Assembly (NCBI GenBank): GCA_022616435.1
Contig: JAKEET010000070.1
Coordinates: 1 to 64,000 of the forward strand
Direction of reading: 5' to 3'
Source of the DNA: Gemmataceae bacterium
GTDB lineage: Bacteria > Planctomycetota > Planctomycetia > Gemmatales > Gemmataceae
Length of the DNA: 64,000 bases
A program made the position numbers and the translations under genes. The number at the start of each line of letters is the position of its first letter. Positions within the stretch are counted from its first letter, which is position 1. Below, piece by piece: positions 27,355 through 36,430 of the stretch. The notes under the pieces are model-generated. The model was not told the origin of the DNA and made no database searches. It saw nothing but the letters and a program-made list of their open reading frames with translations.

Positions 27355-28527
27355 AAGCATTTCCAATCCGAGCACCGTGAGATCGTCGGTCTGCCTGGTC
27401 TGTCCGAAGACGTCGGAGGACAGGCGGCCGACCAGCTCGTCGATGGGCAGCCGGCGATACTGTTCCGCGGCGGCGAGCAGGCTGGGCAGGCCGACCGGAT
27501 GGGCGGCGAACGAGGCGCCGTCCATGCCGTCGGTGTAGAGCAACACCTTGTCGCCGGGTTGCAGCTCGTGGGTCTGCACCTGGTAGCGCGTGTCGAACAC
27601 GCCGAGCAAGCTCCCCTCGATTTGCCACAGAGTCGGCGGCCCCTCGCGCGGCAGGTACAGCGGATAGGGATGGCCGGCGCGGGCGAAGCTCAACATCCCC
27701 GTTTGCCAGTTGAACAGCGCATACGCCATCGTGATGAACGGCGTCTCCGACAGGGCCTGGCCGATCATGGCGCGATTGAGCCGCTCGAGGACTTCGTTGG
27801 GCGGCACCAGCCGATAGCTTTGTCCGTCGATGTCCTTGGGCTGCACGCTGGTCTTCACGAAGATCGTCAGCAGGCTGGCGGCGACGCCGTGGCCCATGGC
27901 GTCGGCGACGTACATGCCCAGGTGGTGCTCGTCGAGGCGGAAGACGTCGTAGAAGTCGCCGCCGACGCGGCCGCACAGCCGGTAGCGGGCAGCCAGGCGG
28001 ACGTTGGCGAGCTGCGGCAAGGTCTGCGGGAGGAAGCTTTCCTGGACGCGCCGGGCCAGCTCCAGCTCCTGGTCGATGAGCTGGTAGGCGGCTTGCAGGC
28101 GTTTGTTGATGCGGTGGGTTTCGGATGCCTTGGCGGTGAGCTGATCGTGCCGGTCCTTGAGGCGCAGCAAGGCCCGCGCGTGGGCGACAAGGTCGACCGG
28201 CTCGAACGGCCGCGGCAGGAACGAGTCGGCGCCGCACTCCAGGCTGGCGCGGCGCAGCCCCGCGGCGTCGCCGGCGGCCAGGAACAGGATGGGCACGAAC
28301 GGATCGTCAAAGCGGCTTCGCAACCGATGGCACAGCTTCAAGGCGCCGTCGGTTTCGGCGGCGCCGTCGATGAGGATGAGCCGGGGGGCGCTGCCGTTGA
28401 CCGGCTCGCGATCGAGCGCCGGCGCGAGCGTCACTTGAAGGCCGGCCTGCTCCAGCGCCGCGCGAACGTCTGCCCCAACGGCTGAATCCGCGCACAGGAG
28501 CACTGGACAGGATGTGGCCGCTCGCAT
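27352..28527 (-). CDS. Receiver-like domain fused to a SpoIIE/PP2C phosphatase (RsbU-like)
   Basis: A 391-residue regulator. Residues about 8-125 form a response-regulator-like fold with an acidic LILIDGAAETDG where the acceptor Asp would lie, but Lys of the switch is Arg (FLPRPFEP), so it may be a degenerate receiver. A helical linker (about 128-175) leads to a PP2C-like domain from about 185: VGGDFYDVF, YVADAMGHGVAASLL and LLYTDGMDGA hold the metal-binding Asps. RsbU-type phosphatases dephosphorylate anti-sigma-factor antagonists and thus switch on stress sigma factors. No anti-sigma partner is adjacent. It is convergent with the nucleotidyltransferase gene. Confidence 0.85.
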   Translation of the reverse strand: MRAATSCPVLLCADSAVGADVRAALEQAGLQVTLAPALDREPVNGSAPRLILIDGAAETDGALKLCHRLRSRFDDPFVPILFLAAGDAAGLRRASLECGADSFLPRPFEPVDLVAHARALLRLKDRHDQLTAKASETHRINKRLQAAYQLIDQELELARRVQESFLPQTLPQLANVRLAARYRLCGRVGGDFYDVFRLDEHHLGMYVADAMGHGVAASLLTIFVKTSVQPKDIDGQSYRLVPPNEVLERLNRAMIGQALSETPFITMAYALFNWQTGMLSFARAGHPYPLYLPREGPPTLWQIEGSLLGVFDTRYQVQTHELQPGDKVLLYTDGMDGASFAAHPVGLPSLLAAAEQYRRLPIDELVGRLSSDVFGQTRQTDDLTVLGLEML

Positions 28528-28551
28528 GCAGGAATCTCCGCGAGCCTTCCA

Positions 28552-28794
28552 CTATAGGCAGGAGGATGCGATGTGAACAAGGCGAATTCGCGCGATCATT
28601 TTCCGACGTTTCCAGTAGCCGGGCCTCCGTTTGGCGGGTGCCAGAGCCACGATGCGAATACGGTCAAATTCCCGGCGATAGATGATGCGATACGGATACG
28701 TTGGCAGAACGCCATAGCGATGCCGTTGGACTTGGTCCTCAAACCGCCGCCTGGTACTTGGCCAACGGCAGCCCTGCCGGAGGGGCCGGATCAC
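28552..28794 (-). pseudogene. Remnant of a RelE/ParE-type toxin
   Basis: The C-terminal half is good RelE/ParE: GVLPTYPYRIIYRREFDRIR and RRPGYWKRR, the last being the usual catalytic/RNA-binding region. The N-terminal part of the same frame (RQGCRWPSTRRRFED) is not family-like, while the other frame at the same place reads PLAKYQAAV, which is what a ParE helix would look like. A frameshift near 28740 is the simplest explanation. No antitoxin is visible beside it. I treat it as a degraded copy. Confidence 0.5.
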
Positions 28795-29133
28795 GGTGGA
28801 AAAGATCGAGGTCCTGCGCGCGAAATGACAACGAATGGACCGATCGCAACGGTTGCAGCGACGTTGCCGACTGAACCCAACCCGTCAATTGCACCGATAA
28901 TGGTTGCCATGAAGCCTGCCCGGCGTCCTTTCCCGCGCCCCAGGACCGGTTTGTCCCATCAAAACCGCACGTCCGGCCCGATAGGAACTACGCAACTGGA
29001 CGTTGCGACCGTCACGAACCAGGAATCAGGAGTCAGGGGGTCAGGAATCAGTACGGTTGTCGCTCCGGCCTTGACTCCTGACCCCTGATTCCTGACTCCT
29101 GATTCCTGACCCTCCAAGGAAGGAGAGGCTTCG
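28795..29133. other. Non-coding gap with a weak membrane-protein-like frame
   Basis: About 340 bases without a credible gene. On the minus strand 28791-28958 reads a hydrophobic stretch (AGFMATIIGAIDGLGSVGN) resembling a transporter helix, but it stops after a few dozen codons and has no partner reading in any frame, so I do not call it. Bases 29020-29110 are a repeat described separately. Confidence 0.4.
29020..29110. repeat. AATCAGGAGTCAGG-type inverted repeat
   Basis: CAGGAATCAGGAGTCAGG (near 29020) and variants on the left are repeated in inverted orientation as CCTGACTCCTGATTCCTG up to 29110. The unit GGAATCAGGAGTCAG or GGGTCAGGA occurs several times. It ends just before the ribosome-binding site of the barrel-protein gene at 29134. 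Confidence 0.7.
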
Positions 29134-30216
29134 ATGCTTCGCAAGCAATGGCTCGCGCTGGCCGCCGCCGCGCTGTGTGACCTCAATTCATCAGCCCGCG
29201 CCGAGGATCATCCGACGGCGATCAGCGCGCCGGTCGTGCACGTCGTTGACAACCACCACCAGCCGGAGCACGTCCGCTCGGGGATCATGGGGGGCGCCTC
29301 GATCTACTTCATCCGCCCGTACATCAACGACAACGTCGCCTTCACGACCACCACCGGCATCGGCACGGCGGCGCCGCAGCAGACGGCCGAGGAGTTCGAC
29401 TGGAACTATCACGTGTCGCCCTTGGTGTGGCTGGGTTGGACCAGCGAGTGCGGGGTGGGTTTCCGGGCCCGTTACTTCTACTTCGATCAGGATTCGGAAG
29501 GGTTCACCACCACGCTCGACGCGGCGGGCGCCGCCACGACCGTGATCGCGCCGCCCGCCGGCCTGTCGCCGCTGGTCGGCACCCCGGCGCGCGGCTTCCA
29601 GTCCCCTGGCGTCGTCCTGCAAGGCGGCGCCGGCGCCGATAACCTGTCCTTCGGCAGCAACCTGCACATCCAGACTCTCGACGGCGAAGCCACCTGCGCT
29701 CATGAATGGTGTCGCTGCGGCATGCTGTTCTCGGTCGGCGGCCGCTACCTGCAGATGCGTCAGGACTACCTCGCCACCCTCGTGAACACCCCCGCGGCGG
29801 GCACGTCGGAAACCGCCTCGCTCTCGGCAGGCCACAACTTCTACGGCGGCGGCCCAACCATGAGCTTGTACGGCCGCTTCGAATTCGGCCGCTCCGGCCT
29901 GGCGGTGTTCGGCTCGGCGCGCGGCAGCTTCCTGGTCGGCAACTCGAAGCTGACCGCCACTCTCACCGAAACCATCACTGATCCGGTGAACGGCAACCAA
30001 GCCAGTTCATCGCTCAGTCAATCGCGCGACAACCTGGTCCTGCCCATCGGCGAACTGGAAGGCGGCGTGGAATACTCCCGCGCCCTGGGGCGGACTCGCG
30101 TGTTTGTCCGCGGCGCCGCCGTCAACCACACGTACTTCGACGCCGGCAGCGCCTCCGGCCGCGAGGATAACCTGAGCCTGTTCGGGGCCCAGGTTTCGTT
30201 CGGCTTGAATTACTAG
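29134..30216 (+). CDS. Outer-membrane barrel protein, Lpg1974-like
   Basis: A 360-residue exported protein with a signal peptide (ALAAAALCDLNSSARA, about residues 8-23) and a beta-barrel-like body of alternating hydrophobic and polar residues. Strand patterns such as GGASIYFIRPYINDN, GVGFRARYFYFDQDS, LFSVGGRYLQMRQDY and SLFGAQVSFGLNY (ending in an aromatic residue) resemble the Lpg1974 outer-membrane family common in planctomycetes. It probably forms a monomeric pore or structural barrel of the outer membrane. AAGGAAGGAG supports the start. A repeat follows at 30231. Confidence 0.75.
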   Translation: MLRKQWLALAAAALCDLNSSARAEDHPTAISAPVVHVVDNHHQPEHVRSGIMGGASIYFIRPYINDNVAFTTTTGIGTAAPQQTAEEFDWNYHVSPLVWLGWTSECGVGFRARYFYFDQDSEGFTTTLDAAGAATTVIAPPAGLSPLVGTPARGFQSPGVVLQGGAGADNLSFGSNLHIQTLDGEATCAHEWCRCGMLFSVGGRYLQMRQDYLATLVNTPAAGTSETASLSAGHNFYGGGPTMSLYGRFEFGRSGLAVFGSARGSFLVGNSKLTATLTETITDPVNGNQASSSLSQSRDNLVLPIGELEGGVEYSRALGRTRVFVRGAAVNHTYFDAGSASGREDNLSLFGAQVSFGLNY

Positions 30217-30230
30217 GCGTCAATCGACTG

Positions 30231-30308
30231 CCGCTTGCGGCTTAGCGTTCGCCGTGAATCGTCCGCGATTCTGGCTCATTGCTGCGAACGCTAAGCCGCT
30301 AGCTGCGG
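30231..30308. repeat. GCGAACGCTAAGCCGC inverted repeat
   Basis: Left arm 30231-30252 and right arm 30284-30308 share a perfect inverted core GCGAACGCTAAGCCGC. It lies directly after the barrel-protein stop. A fragment of the same sequence (TAGCGTTCGC) occurs at about 39210-39219 beyond the YTV gene. Bases 30310-30380 contain a short frame ending at 30378 that is too small to call. Confidence 0.7.
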
Positions 30309-30380
30309 GTTCTCAAGGCAAATATCTGCGTTTCGATCTCGAAGCCACGCGCCGCGAGCGCGACGCCATCCGGGAGTGAG

Positions 30381-31634
30381 TCACACCAAATCCTGCACCT
30401 CGTCCGCGCTCAGCGGCTGGTCATAGTGACAGCCCAGCCGCCACCGGTCGTGGACGGCTTTCTTCGCCCACATGACCCGGGCCAGCAACGAGCGGCGCTG
30501 ATGTTTCTTCCCGCCCATGCTGATCGTCAGGACCGTGCCCACTTCGAAGCGCCGCTTTAACTCAAGACACAAGCCCGTCTCGGAGATGTTGACCAGCTTC
30601 CCGCGCCAGGCGGCGGCATCGGTGCAACGCTCCAGCGGCCGGCAGGCGGCGCCGATCTTGGCCGCGATCCGCGGCGCCCCGCGGCGATCGCCGCAGGCGG
30701 CTTTTTTCGGCGCTGGCGCCGGTTCCGGAGGCGGCGCCAGGCTGATCTCGACCGACGGCGGCTCCTGCACCGCCGGCGCGGGCACTGCGGGCGCGGGCGG
30801 CTCTTCCAGCAATTCCAGAAACTCCCGAACGCTTGCCGGCCGTTCCTTGCGATCGGCGCGCAACCCCTGGCGAATCGCGGCATCGACGCGCTCGCTGAGG
30901 GCCGGCGCCAGCGTCCGCGGCGCGGCGATGTCGTTGACCAGCTTTTTCTTGTAGATCGCCCCCAGCGCGAACGACGACTTGGCGCGAAACGGCAGCACCC
31001 CGGTCACCGCCGCGTACATGGTGGCCGCCAGCCCGTACAGGTCGCTCAGAGCATCGACGCGCTTGGAGTCCTCGAACTGCTCGGGCGCCATGAAGTTGGG
31101 CGTCCCCAGGACGCTCTGGGTCTGGGTCAGGTTGAAGTCGCCGCCGGTGTTCTTCACCAGGCTCAGGTCGGTGAGCTTGGCGTCGCCGTCGTCGGTGACC
31201 AGGATGCTGTCGGGCGTGACGTCGCGGTGCAACAGGCCGATGTTGTGAACCGCCTGCAACGCCTGGCCGATTTGCGTGATCACCTTGACGGCCTCGTCCT
31301 CGGTCAGCGGGCCGGCGCGGTCCACGCGGTCCGCGAGGCTTTCGCCCTGGACGTATTCCATCACCAGATACGGCTTGTTGCCGTCGAGGCCGAAATCGAG
31401 GACGCGAACGATGTGGGGATGGCGCAAACCGCGGGTGATCTGGCATTCCTGGGCGAAGCGCATGCGCTGCACAGGGTCCTTGACCATCTGTTCGGACAGG
31501 ACCTTGATGGCCAGGTCGCCGCCCGTGAGCGGATCGACGGCCTTGTACACCGTCCCCTGTCCGCTGACGCTGAGGCGCTTGACGAGAGCGTATGACGCGA
31601 TCCTGCCCAGGTCGCTGACAACCGCGCGAGTCAT
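30381..31634 (-). CDS. Ser/Thr protein kinase fused to a PilZ domain
   Basis: A 417-residue soluble protein. Residues about 10-275 are a Hanks-type kinase: LAIKVLS (VAIK Lys), the catalytic loop HRDVTPDSILV, TDLSLVKN in the DFG position and NFMAPEQFED (APE). The Asn that normally follows HRDxxP as Mg ligand is Ser and DFG is DLS; the Gly-rich loop reads SVSGQGTVY. These changes suggest weak or altered catalysis. A Pro-rich linker (about 278-315) leads to a PilZ domain with the RRGAPR and NISETGLCL motifs that bind cyclic di-GMP. It may phosphorylate or scaffold targets in response to c-di-GMP. No partner gene is adjacent. Confidence 0.82.
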   Translation of the reverse strand: MTRAVVSDLGRIASYALVKRLSVSGQGTVYKAVDPLTGGDLAIKVLSEQMVKDPVQRMRFAQECQITRGLRHPHIVRVLDFGLDGNKPYLVMEYVQGESLADRVDRAGPLTEDEAVKVITQIGQALQAVHNIGLLHRDVTPDSILVTDDGDAKLTDLSLVKNTGGDFNLTQTQSVLGTPNFMAPEQFEDSKRVDALSDLYGLAATMYAAVTGVLPFRAKSSFALGAIYKKKLVNDIAAPRTLAPALSERVDAAIRQGLRADRKERPASVREFLELLEEPPAPAVPAPAVQEPPSVEISLAPPPEPAPAPKKAACGDRRGAPRIAAKIGAACRPLERCTDAAAWRGKLVNISETGLCLELKRRFEVGTVLTISMGGKKHQRRSLLARVMWAKKAVHDRWRLGCHYDQPLSADEVQDLV

Positions 31635-31832
31635 GGGGGTTCCCTGAAGAAGGTGAGCGCGCGCCGTCCAGTTCGCGCGAGGCTGGAATACGCAACTCTA
31701 GGTCGCAACCAGGGGTCTGTCAAAGAAGTGCCTGCAATCCCTGCACGCCTGGTACGGGACCTCTTGAACGACCGCCCAGACCGAGCCGGAGAGAGTCGTT
31801 TCCAGCCGCCGCCTCGCTAACTCCGCATTTCA

Positions 31833-34148
31833 TCACCGCGCCGGCCAGTCCAAATGCTTCCGCAAGAACGCCAGCGTGCCGACGACGCGGCACTCGTGGC
31901 CGCCGGTGAAGAACTCGATCTCGGTGCGGTCGGCGATGCCGAGGCCGGCGTAGAAACGGCGGACCTTGGCGTACTCGAAGGCCACGTACTCATCGAGGCC
32001 GACGCCGTCGGCGTGGCCGCGCTCGACCATGAAGGGCCTCGGCGCAATCAAGGCGGCCATCTCCGCGTAGTTGAAGGTGTTGCCCAGGTCAAACTCGAAC
32101 ATCTCGTATTCGCCGGTGAACATGTAGCTGCCGCGCCATTCCAGGTTGACGTTCTTCCAGATCCATTCGTTGAAGTCGCCGGAGCAGATCGACAGGCAAT
32201 ACTGTTCGAGGATCGCGGGGATGCGCATCGCCACCTTGCCGCCGTACGACAGGCCGTAGTAGGCGATGCGGGCCGGATCGACGAACGGCAGGCCGGACAG
32301 GAACGCCAGGATGCGCTCGTGCTGGCGGACGATGAAGGAGTAGAGCGAGAGCTGCAGCGGGTTGGCCTTGCGCACCGTCTGGCGGAACTCGTTCTTGAAG
32401 ATGTACGGGTTCTGCGGCGCGAACACGACGAAGCCCTGATCGGCGAGCACCGAGCCGAACGAGTTGTAGTATGGCGTCTTTTTTTTCGGGTTGACCACGT
32501 CGGTCGGCCGGCCTTCGAGCCCGTGCTGGCAGACGACGACGGGCCGTTTCTCACCCGGCTTCAGGTCGCTGGGGACGCACAGGATGCCGTAGCTGATCAC
32601 GTCGTCATACACGTCGAGGACGACTTCGTAGGCCTTGTACTTCGCCGTCTCGTGGTGCAGCCGCGTGCGCGGGTTCATGGGCAGCGTCGGCTCGGGAAGC
32701 TTGCCGATGATGTTCTTCCAGAAGTAGTCGCGCAAGGGCTCTTGCGATTTCTTGAATTTCTCCAGGGACGACGTGTCGAGCTTGCTCCAGAAGAACTCCT
32801 GGCGGCGCGGCGCGGCGTCCGGCAGCAGCCTCTGCGTGTAATCGACGAGCTGGGTGAACTGCCGGCGTTGCCGGCTTTCGGGATCGTGAAGCCGCAGGAC
32901 CTTGGGTTCCACCATGTCATACTCGAACTTCTGGCCGAACTCGCCGAGGAAGTCGCGCATGGTCTTGACGTTGGCGATCGCTTGGGTGGGCTTGGGCTCC
33001 TTGGCCGACGCATCGGCGCCGATGGTGAAGCCGACGAACTTGCGCGGGAAGTCCTCCTTGGGCGGCATGGTGTTCATGATGCGCTGGATTTCCAGGATCA
33101 CTGCCTTGACCGGCGGCTCGGCCGCCATGCCGGGCGCGGCGCCGCCGCGACCTTGCCTCGCGGCCGGCGGCGTGCCGGTCGTGAATGGCGCCTGCTCGAC
33201 AATCACCGAGCGCGGCATGATCAGGCGCATCACCTCGCCGTCGCCGAATTCCTTGAGCAGGCCCCAGACATTGCGATAGATGGGCTGATCGTGCAGGTTC
33301 TCGCGCGGGCCGAAATGGCCGCTGACGACCGTGGATGCGATCCGCGTGTCGAGGGCGGCGCTGTACAGGGCGACCAGGCCGCCTTCACCGTAGCCGTAGA
33401 CGCCGATCGGCGTCGGTTCTTTCTTCTGCGTGAACCAATCGACCGCGGCCAGCACCTTTTGCACTTCGTAGCCGATGATGTGCCGGCCCATCTGATACGA
33501 CATGCGGTAGACGAACTCGCGATGGGTCTGGTTGGTGAAGCGTTTGAGCTTGTCGCTGCCGGACCAGGTGTCTTCGCGATTGACGAGCGTGGGGATCAAG
33601 ACGCGGCTGCCGTTCTGGGCGAGCAGCCGGCCGTACTGCGACAGGGCGGGCAATCCCGGCGTCAAACCCACGAGCATCTCCGGCGTTTGATCGGCGTCGG
33701 GAATGGCGACGATGCACGCCTTGGGTTTGTGGTCATCCGGCTCCAGGAGCAGGCCTTCGCCGAAGACGCCGGGGAGGACGCTCCAGCGGACGGCATAGAC
33801 CTTGAACGACTTCCCCGCGCCGACCACCGCGGGCTGTTCGGGACCGGTGACGAATTCCATGTTCGCCGGCACGCGCTGATCGACCACGCCGAGGATCTTC
33901 TTGAGCCGTTCCCGGTTGGGGGTGATCGATTTCTCGTAGGCTTGCGGCGACGTGTAATCGGGCTTCCAGTAAGGCTTGCGTCTCTCGACGGAGGCGGCCA
34001 GCTCGCGCGTCAGGTAGCGGTCGATGCCCTCGACCATCTGCTTGGCGATGTCGCCTTGGATGTCGAGCGGCTTGGTGCCGGGCAACGGTTCGGCGTGCAG
34101 CGTGGACGCAAACAGGCACACGAGGAGCGAGGGGAGGAGGCGGCGCAT
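31833..34148 (-). CDS. Secreted tandem alpha/beta hydrolase (acetylxylan esterase-like)
   Basis: A 771-residue exported protein with signal peptide LLPSLLVCLFASTLHA and two alpha/beta-hydrolase halves. The first (about residues 120-400) has a nucleophile elbow GYGEGG, where Glu replaces the catalytic Ser. The second (about 480-770) has an intact elbow GLSYGGK, an acidic residue in a later strand and a late His (GGHECR). Members of this acetylxylan-esterase/dipeptidyl-peptidase-like group are abundant in planctomycetes and take acyl groups off polysaccharides. Here the second half probably carries the activity and the first may be structural. An AGGATCAACCC leader precedes the start. Confidence 0.82.
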   Translation of the reverse strand: MRRLLPSLLVCLFASTLHAEPLPGTKPLDIQGDIAKQMVEGIDRYLTRELAASVERRKPYWKPDYTSPQAYEKSITPNRERLKKILGVVDQRVPANMEFVTGPEQPAVVGAGKSFKVYAVRWSVLPGVFGEGLLLEPDDHKPKACIVAIPDADQTPEMLVGLTPGLPALSQYGRLLAQNGSRVLIPTLVNREDTWSGSDKLKRFTNQTHREFVYRMSYQMGRHIIGYEVQKVLAAVDWFTQKKEPTPIGVYGYGEGGLVALYSAALDTRIASTVVSGHFGPRENLHDQPIYRNVWGLLKEFGDGEVMRLIMPRSVIVEQAPFTTGTPPAARQGRGGAAPGMAAEPPVKAVILEIQRIMNTMPPKEDFPRKFVGFTIGADASAKEPKPTQAIANVKTMRDFLGEFGQKFEYDMVEPKVLRLHDPESRQRRQFTQLVDYTQRLLPDAAPRRQEFFWSKLDTSSLEKFKKSQEPLRDYFWKNIIGKLPEPTLPMNPRTRLHHETAKYKAYEVVLDVYDDVISYGILCVPSDLKPGEKRPVVVCQHGLEGRPTDVVNPKKKTPYYNSFGSVLADQGFVVFAPQNPYIFKNEFRQTVRKANPLQLSLYSFIVRQHERILAFLSGLPFVDPARIAYYGLSYGGKVAMRIPAILEQYCLSICSGDFNEWIWKNVNLEWRGSYMFTGEYEMFEFDLGNTFNYAEMAALIAPRPFMVERGHADGVGLDEYVAFEYAKVRRFYAGLGIADRTEIEFFTGGHECRVVGTLAFLRKHLDWPAR

Positions 34149-34248
34149 GGGTTGATCCTGGGTGGGATAGCTTCCAAAGTCTTCACGACTTCCGATTGTG
34201 GAGTCGTTTATACGGGATGCGCGCGCGGGATGCCACGAAAGAAATCAT

Positions 34249-34302
34249 AAGCCCGAAGCGCAAGCAAGGGCCGGCAAGCAAGGGCCGGCAAGCAAGGGCC
34301 GG
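34249..34302. repeat. Tandem 14-base repeat after a CCCGAAGCG arm
   Basis: CAAGCAAGGGCCGG is repeated three times in tandem at 34261-34302. The preceding AAGCCCGAAGCG (34249-34260) resembles the arm of the dispersed palindromic element. It lies in the 255-base gap between the hydrolase and second kinase genes. The period of 14 does not suit a CRISPR. Confidence 0.75.
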
Positions 34303-34403
34303 CAGGATCCCGCACAGGCGATTTGATTGGGACTATCGGATGCAGTCCGCCCTTGCTGGCGCTGCGGGCTTGTAGTGCGGTGCGTGTGTGCGATGTCTGT
34401 GGA

Positions 34404-35627
34404 CTACGACACGTACGGACACGACGTGTCCGGGCCGTGATGCGGGCTGCGTTGCGGGCCGGCCTTGGGCAGCCGCGACATGGTCTTGCCCGGCTTGCCG
34501 CCCAGAGAGACCGGCAGCGGCGTGTCGTCGCGCCGCGACGGCAGCCGGCCGCGCTTGTAGGCGCGCTTGCGACTGCCGGACTTGCGGCCGTCGCGCGCGA
34601 ACGGCGCCAGGGCCAGGGCGACCGCCGCCGGGGTTTGGAAACGGTCTTCGGGTTGCTTGGCGAGCATGCGTTTGAGGACCGCGGTGACGCCGGACGGCAC
34701 GTCCTCGCGGAACGTGTCGATCGGCGGCGGCGCCATGGTCTGATGCTGGAGGATCTTCTGCATCAGCGTCCCTTCCGGGAACGGCGGCTCGCCCGTCAGC
34801 AGGTAGTAGAACGTGCAGCCGAGGCTGTAGATGTCGCCGCGGATGTCCACGGTCTGGGCGTTGCGGCCTTGCTCGGGCGACAGGAAGTCCGCGGTGCCGA
34901 CCACGCCCTTGGACATGTGCTCCAGGAGCTGCTGCCCGGCAACGTTGGTGGGAAACCGCAGACTGGCGAGGCCCCAGTCAAGGATCTTGACGACCGGCTG
35001 GTTCTGCCCCTCGGCATGGGTGAGGTACAGGTTCACCGGCTTGATGTCGCGATGCACCAGGTTGTGCTCGTGGGCGTGTTGCAGACCCAGCGCCGTCTGG
35101 CGAACGAAATCGCACGCCTCGGCGACCGGCAGCGGCCCGGACAGGCGGACGTACTTGCCCAGGTCCGTGCCGTTGACGAACTCCATGGCGTAGAAGAAGA
35201 TGTCGCCCGCTTGATCGACGTCGCAGAATTGCACGACGTTGGGATGATTGAGGCGGGCCATCGCCTCCATCTCGTGCAGGAACTGTTGCCGGCCTTCGTC
35301 GCTGGCGAGGGCTTCCCGGCGCAGCACCTTCAGGGCGACCGACCAGCCGTGCCGCGAATGTCTGGCCTTGAAGACCTGGCTCAGGCCCCCCTGGCCGAGC
35401 CGGTCGAGCACGTGGTAGGCGCCGATGACCAGGCTCTTGCCCAGCCCCGTCAGCAACTGGTTCATCTGAAAGACCGTCAGCCAGCCGCGCTGCACGAGCA
35501 GCTTGGCCAGGTCGGGAGCGTCGGGACGTTCCAGGGCAAGTCGCGGCAACTGGGCAAGTTGCTCGGCCGCCAGCAGTTCGAGTTGCTGAAGGACGTCTGT
35601 GAGTTGTTTGCTGGACTCAATGCGCAT
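34404..35627 (-). CDS. Ser/Thr protein kinase
   Basis: A 407-residue kinase without a membrane helix. The N-terminal 90 residues (SKQLTDVLQQLELLAAEQL and VQRGWLTVFQMNQLLTG) match an N-terminal region seen in many planctomycete kinases. The catalytic domain, about 75-345, has LGQGGLSQVFKA (Gly loop), VALKVLR, HRDIKPVN with the normal Asp and Asn, ILDWGLAS in place of DFG, GTADFLSPEQ and a final GRNAQTVD. DWG for DFG is tolerated in some active kinases. The C-terminal tail is basic and low complexity (SRKRAYKRGRL). Substrates are unknown. The start at 35627 is chosen over an upstream frame with no family similarity. Confidence 0.85.
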   Translation of the reverse strand: MRIESSKQLTDVLQQLELLAAEQLAQLPRLALERPDAPDLAKLLVQRGWLTVFQMNQLLTGLGKSLVIGAYHVLDRLGQGGLSQVFKARHSRHGWSVALKVLRREALASDEGRQQFLHEMEAMARLNHPNVVQFCDVDQAGDIFFYAMEFVNGTDLGKYVRLSGPLPVAEACDFVRQTALGLQHAHEHNLVHRDIKPVNLYLTHAEGQNQPVVKILDWGLASLRFPTNVAGQQLLEHMSKGVVGTADFLSPEQGRNAQTVDIRGDIYSLGCTFYYLLTGEPPFPEGTLMQKILQHQTMAPPPIDTFREDVPSGVTAVLKRMLAKQPEDRFQTPAAVALALAPFARDGRKSGSRKRAYKRGRLPSRRDDTPLPVSLGGKPGKTMSRLPKAGPQRSPHHGPDTSCPYVS

Positions 35628-35824
35628 GGGATCACCGGGAATGGACAGCGAGGGGCGAGGGGCGAGGGGCGAGCCGGGGATAGCCGGGGGCATACTGCCT
35701 GCGCAAAGATAGGCCACGTTTCGACGCGGTTCAACTCGCCAGAACCCGGCAATCGTGTTCAACGCAATGGTGGCGCGGTTGAACACTCCCTGAGTTTTCT
35801 CCGTACTTGGCCAACTCAAGAAGC

Positions 35825-35906
35825 GAGTTGGCCAACAAGGGCGCCGGTCCTATTTCTGTCGTCGGCAACAGTTTACGTCCCGACGGTTGCCCTTGTTGGC
35901 CAACTC
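35825..35906. repeat. 18-base perfect inverted repeat GAGTTGGCCAACAAGGGC
   Basis: GAGTTGGCCAACAAGGGC at 35825-35842 is matched exactly in reverse complement at 35889-35906 (GCCCTTGTTGGCCAACTC), with a 46-base loop that itself holds GTCGTCGGCAAC/GTTGCC-like complementarity. The arm contains a nested TTGGCCAA palindrome. A third partial copy (TTGGCCAACTCAAG) is at 35808-35821. Confidence 0.7.
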
Positions 35907-36430
35907 ACGCAGGGTGGGGGGGTGATCGATTCGACGAATAGGTAAATGTCCGTGTTGGAGGTAACTTCTCAATAACCCTGGGGAAGGCTGGATTCATTGC
36001 ATTGCGCGCACACACACACAGGCACATCAAAGCACAGCGGGCGCCAGAATCACACACTTTCCTCAATTTGCCTCAACGGGCTGTTGCGAAACGATGCATC
36101 GGTGATCGGACACCGTCGTGAGCCGATATCCCCGAATCGCCGCATCCGGCGAATTCACTTGGAGATGCGAGTTCGGCGTCGTCGCCGGCTTTTTGTCACT
36201 TTTCGGCATCGCTGTTGCTCTTGATACGGACCGCGTGAGATGTCGGTTGCGAGTCCCGGCATCTTGCGAGAGCCTACCCTGCCACACACTTCTCCATTCA
36301 ACAAGGTGGCACGGAGCGCGGCTGGTTTGCGAGTCCCAGTTGTGCTCCGTGCCGTCACTTCTTTCGCAGCTCCAATCGCTACTGATCAAGAACCACACCC
36401 ACCCGGCAGGGGCGGGCTCGTTTTTGCGCT

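Noticed and set aside
28791-28958. Short minus-strand frame with a transporter-like hydrophobic stretch
   Set aside because: Too short, no neighbouring remnant in other frames, and the opposite strand reads equally plausibly; mentioned only within the gap description.
30310-30378. Short plus-strand frame ending at 30378 (GKYLRFDLEATRRERDAIRE)
   Set aside because: Only about 20 codons with no start or ribosome-binding site; may be a gene remnant but cannot be supported.
31854-34250. Long open frame (about 800 codons) antisense to the tandem hydrolase
   Set aside because: Composition is low-complexity Arg/Ala/Asp/His-rich as expected for the reverse of a high-GC gene; no domain motif, and the opposite strand has clear hydrolase sequence and a signal peptide.
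34261-34302. Possible CRISPR from three tandem repeats
   Set aside because: Unit is 14 bases with no spacers and no cas genes are present.
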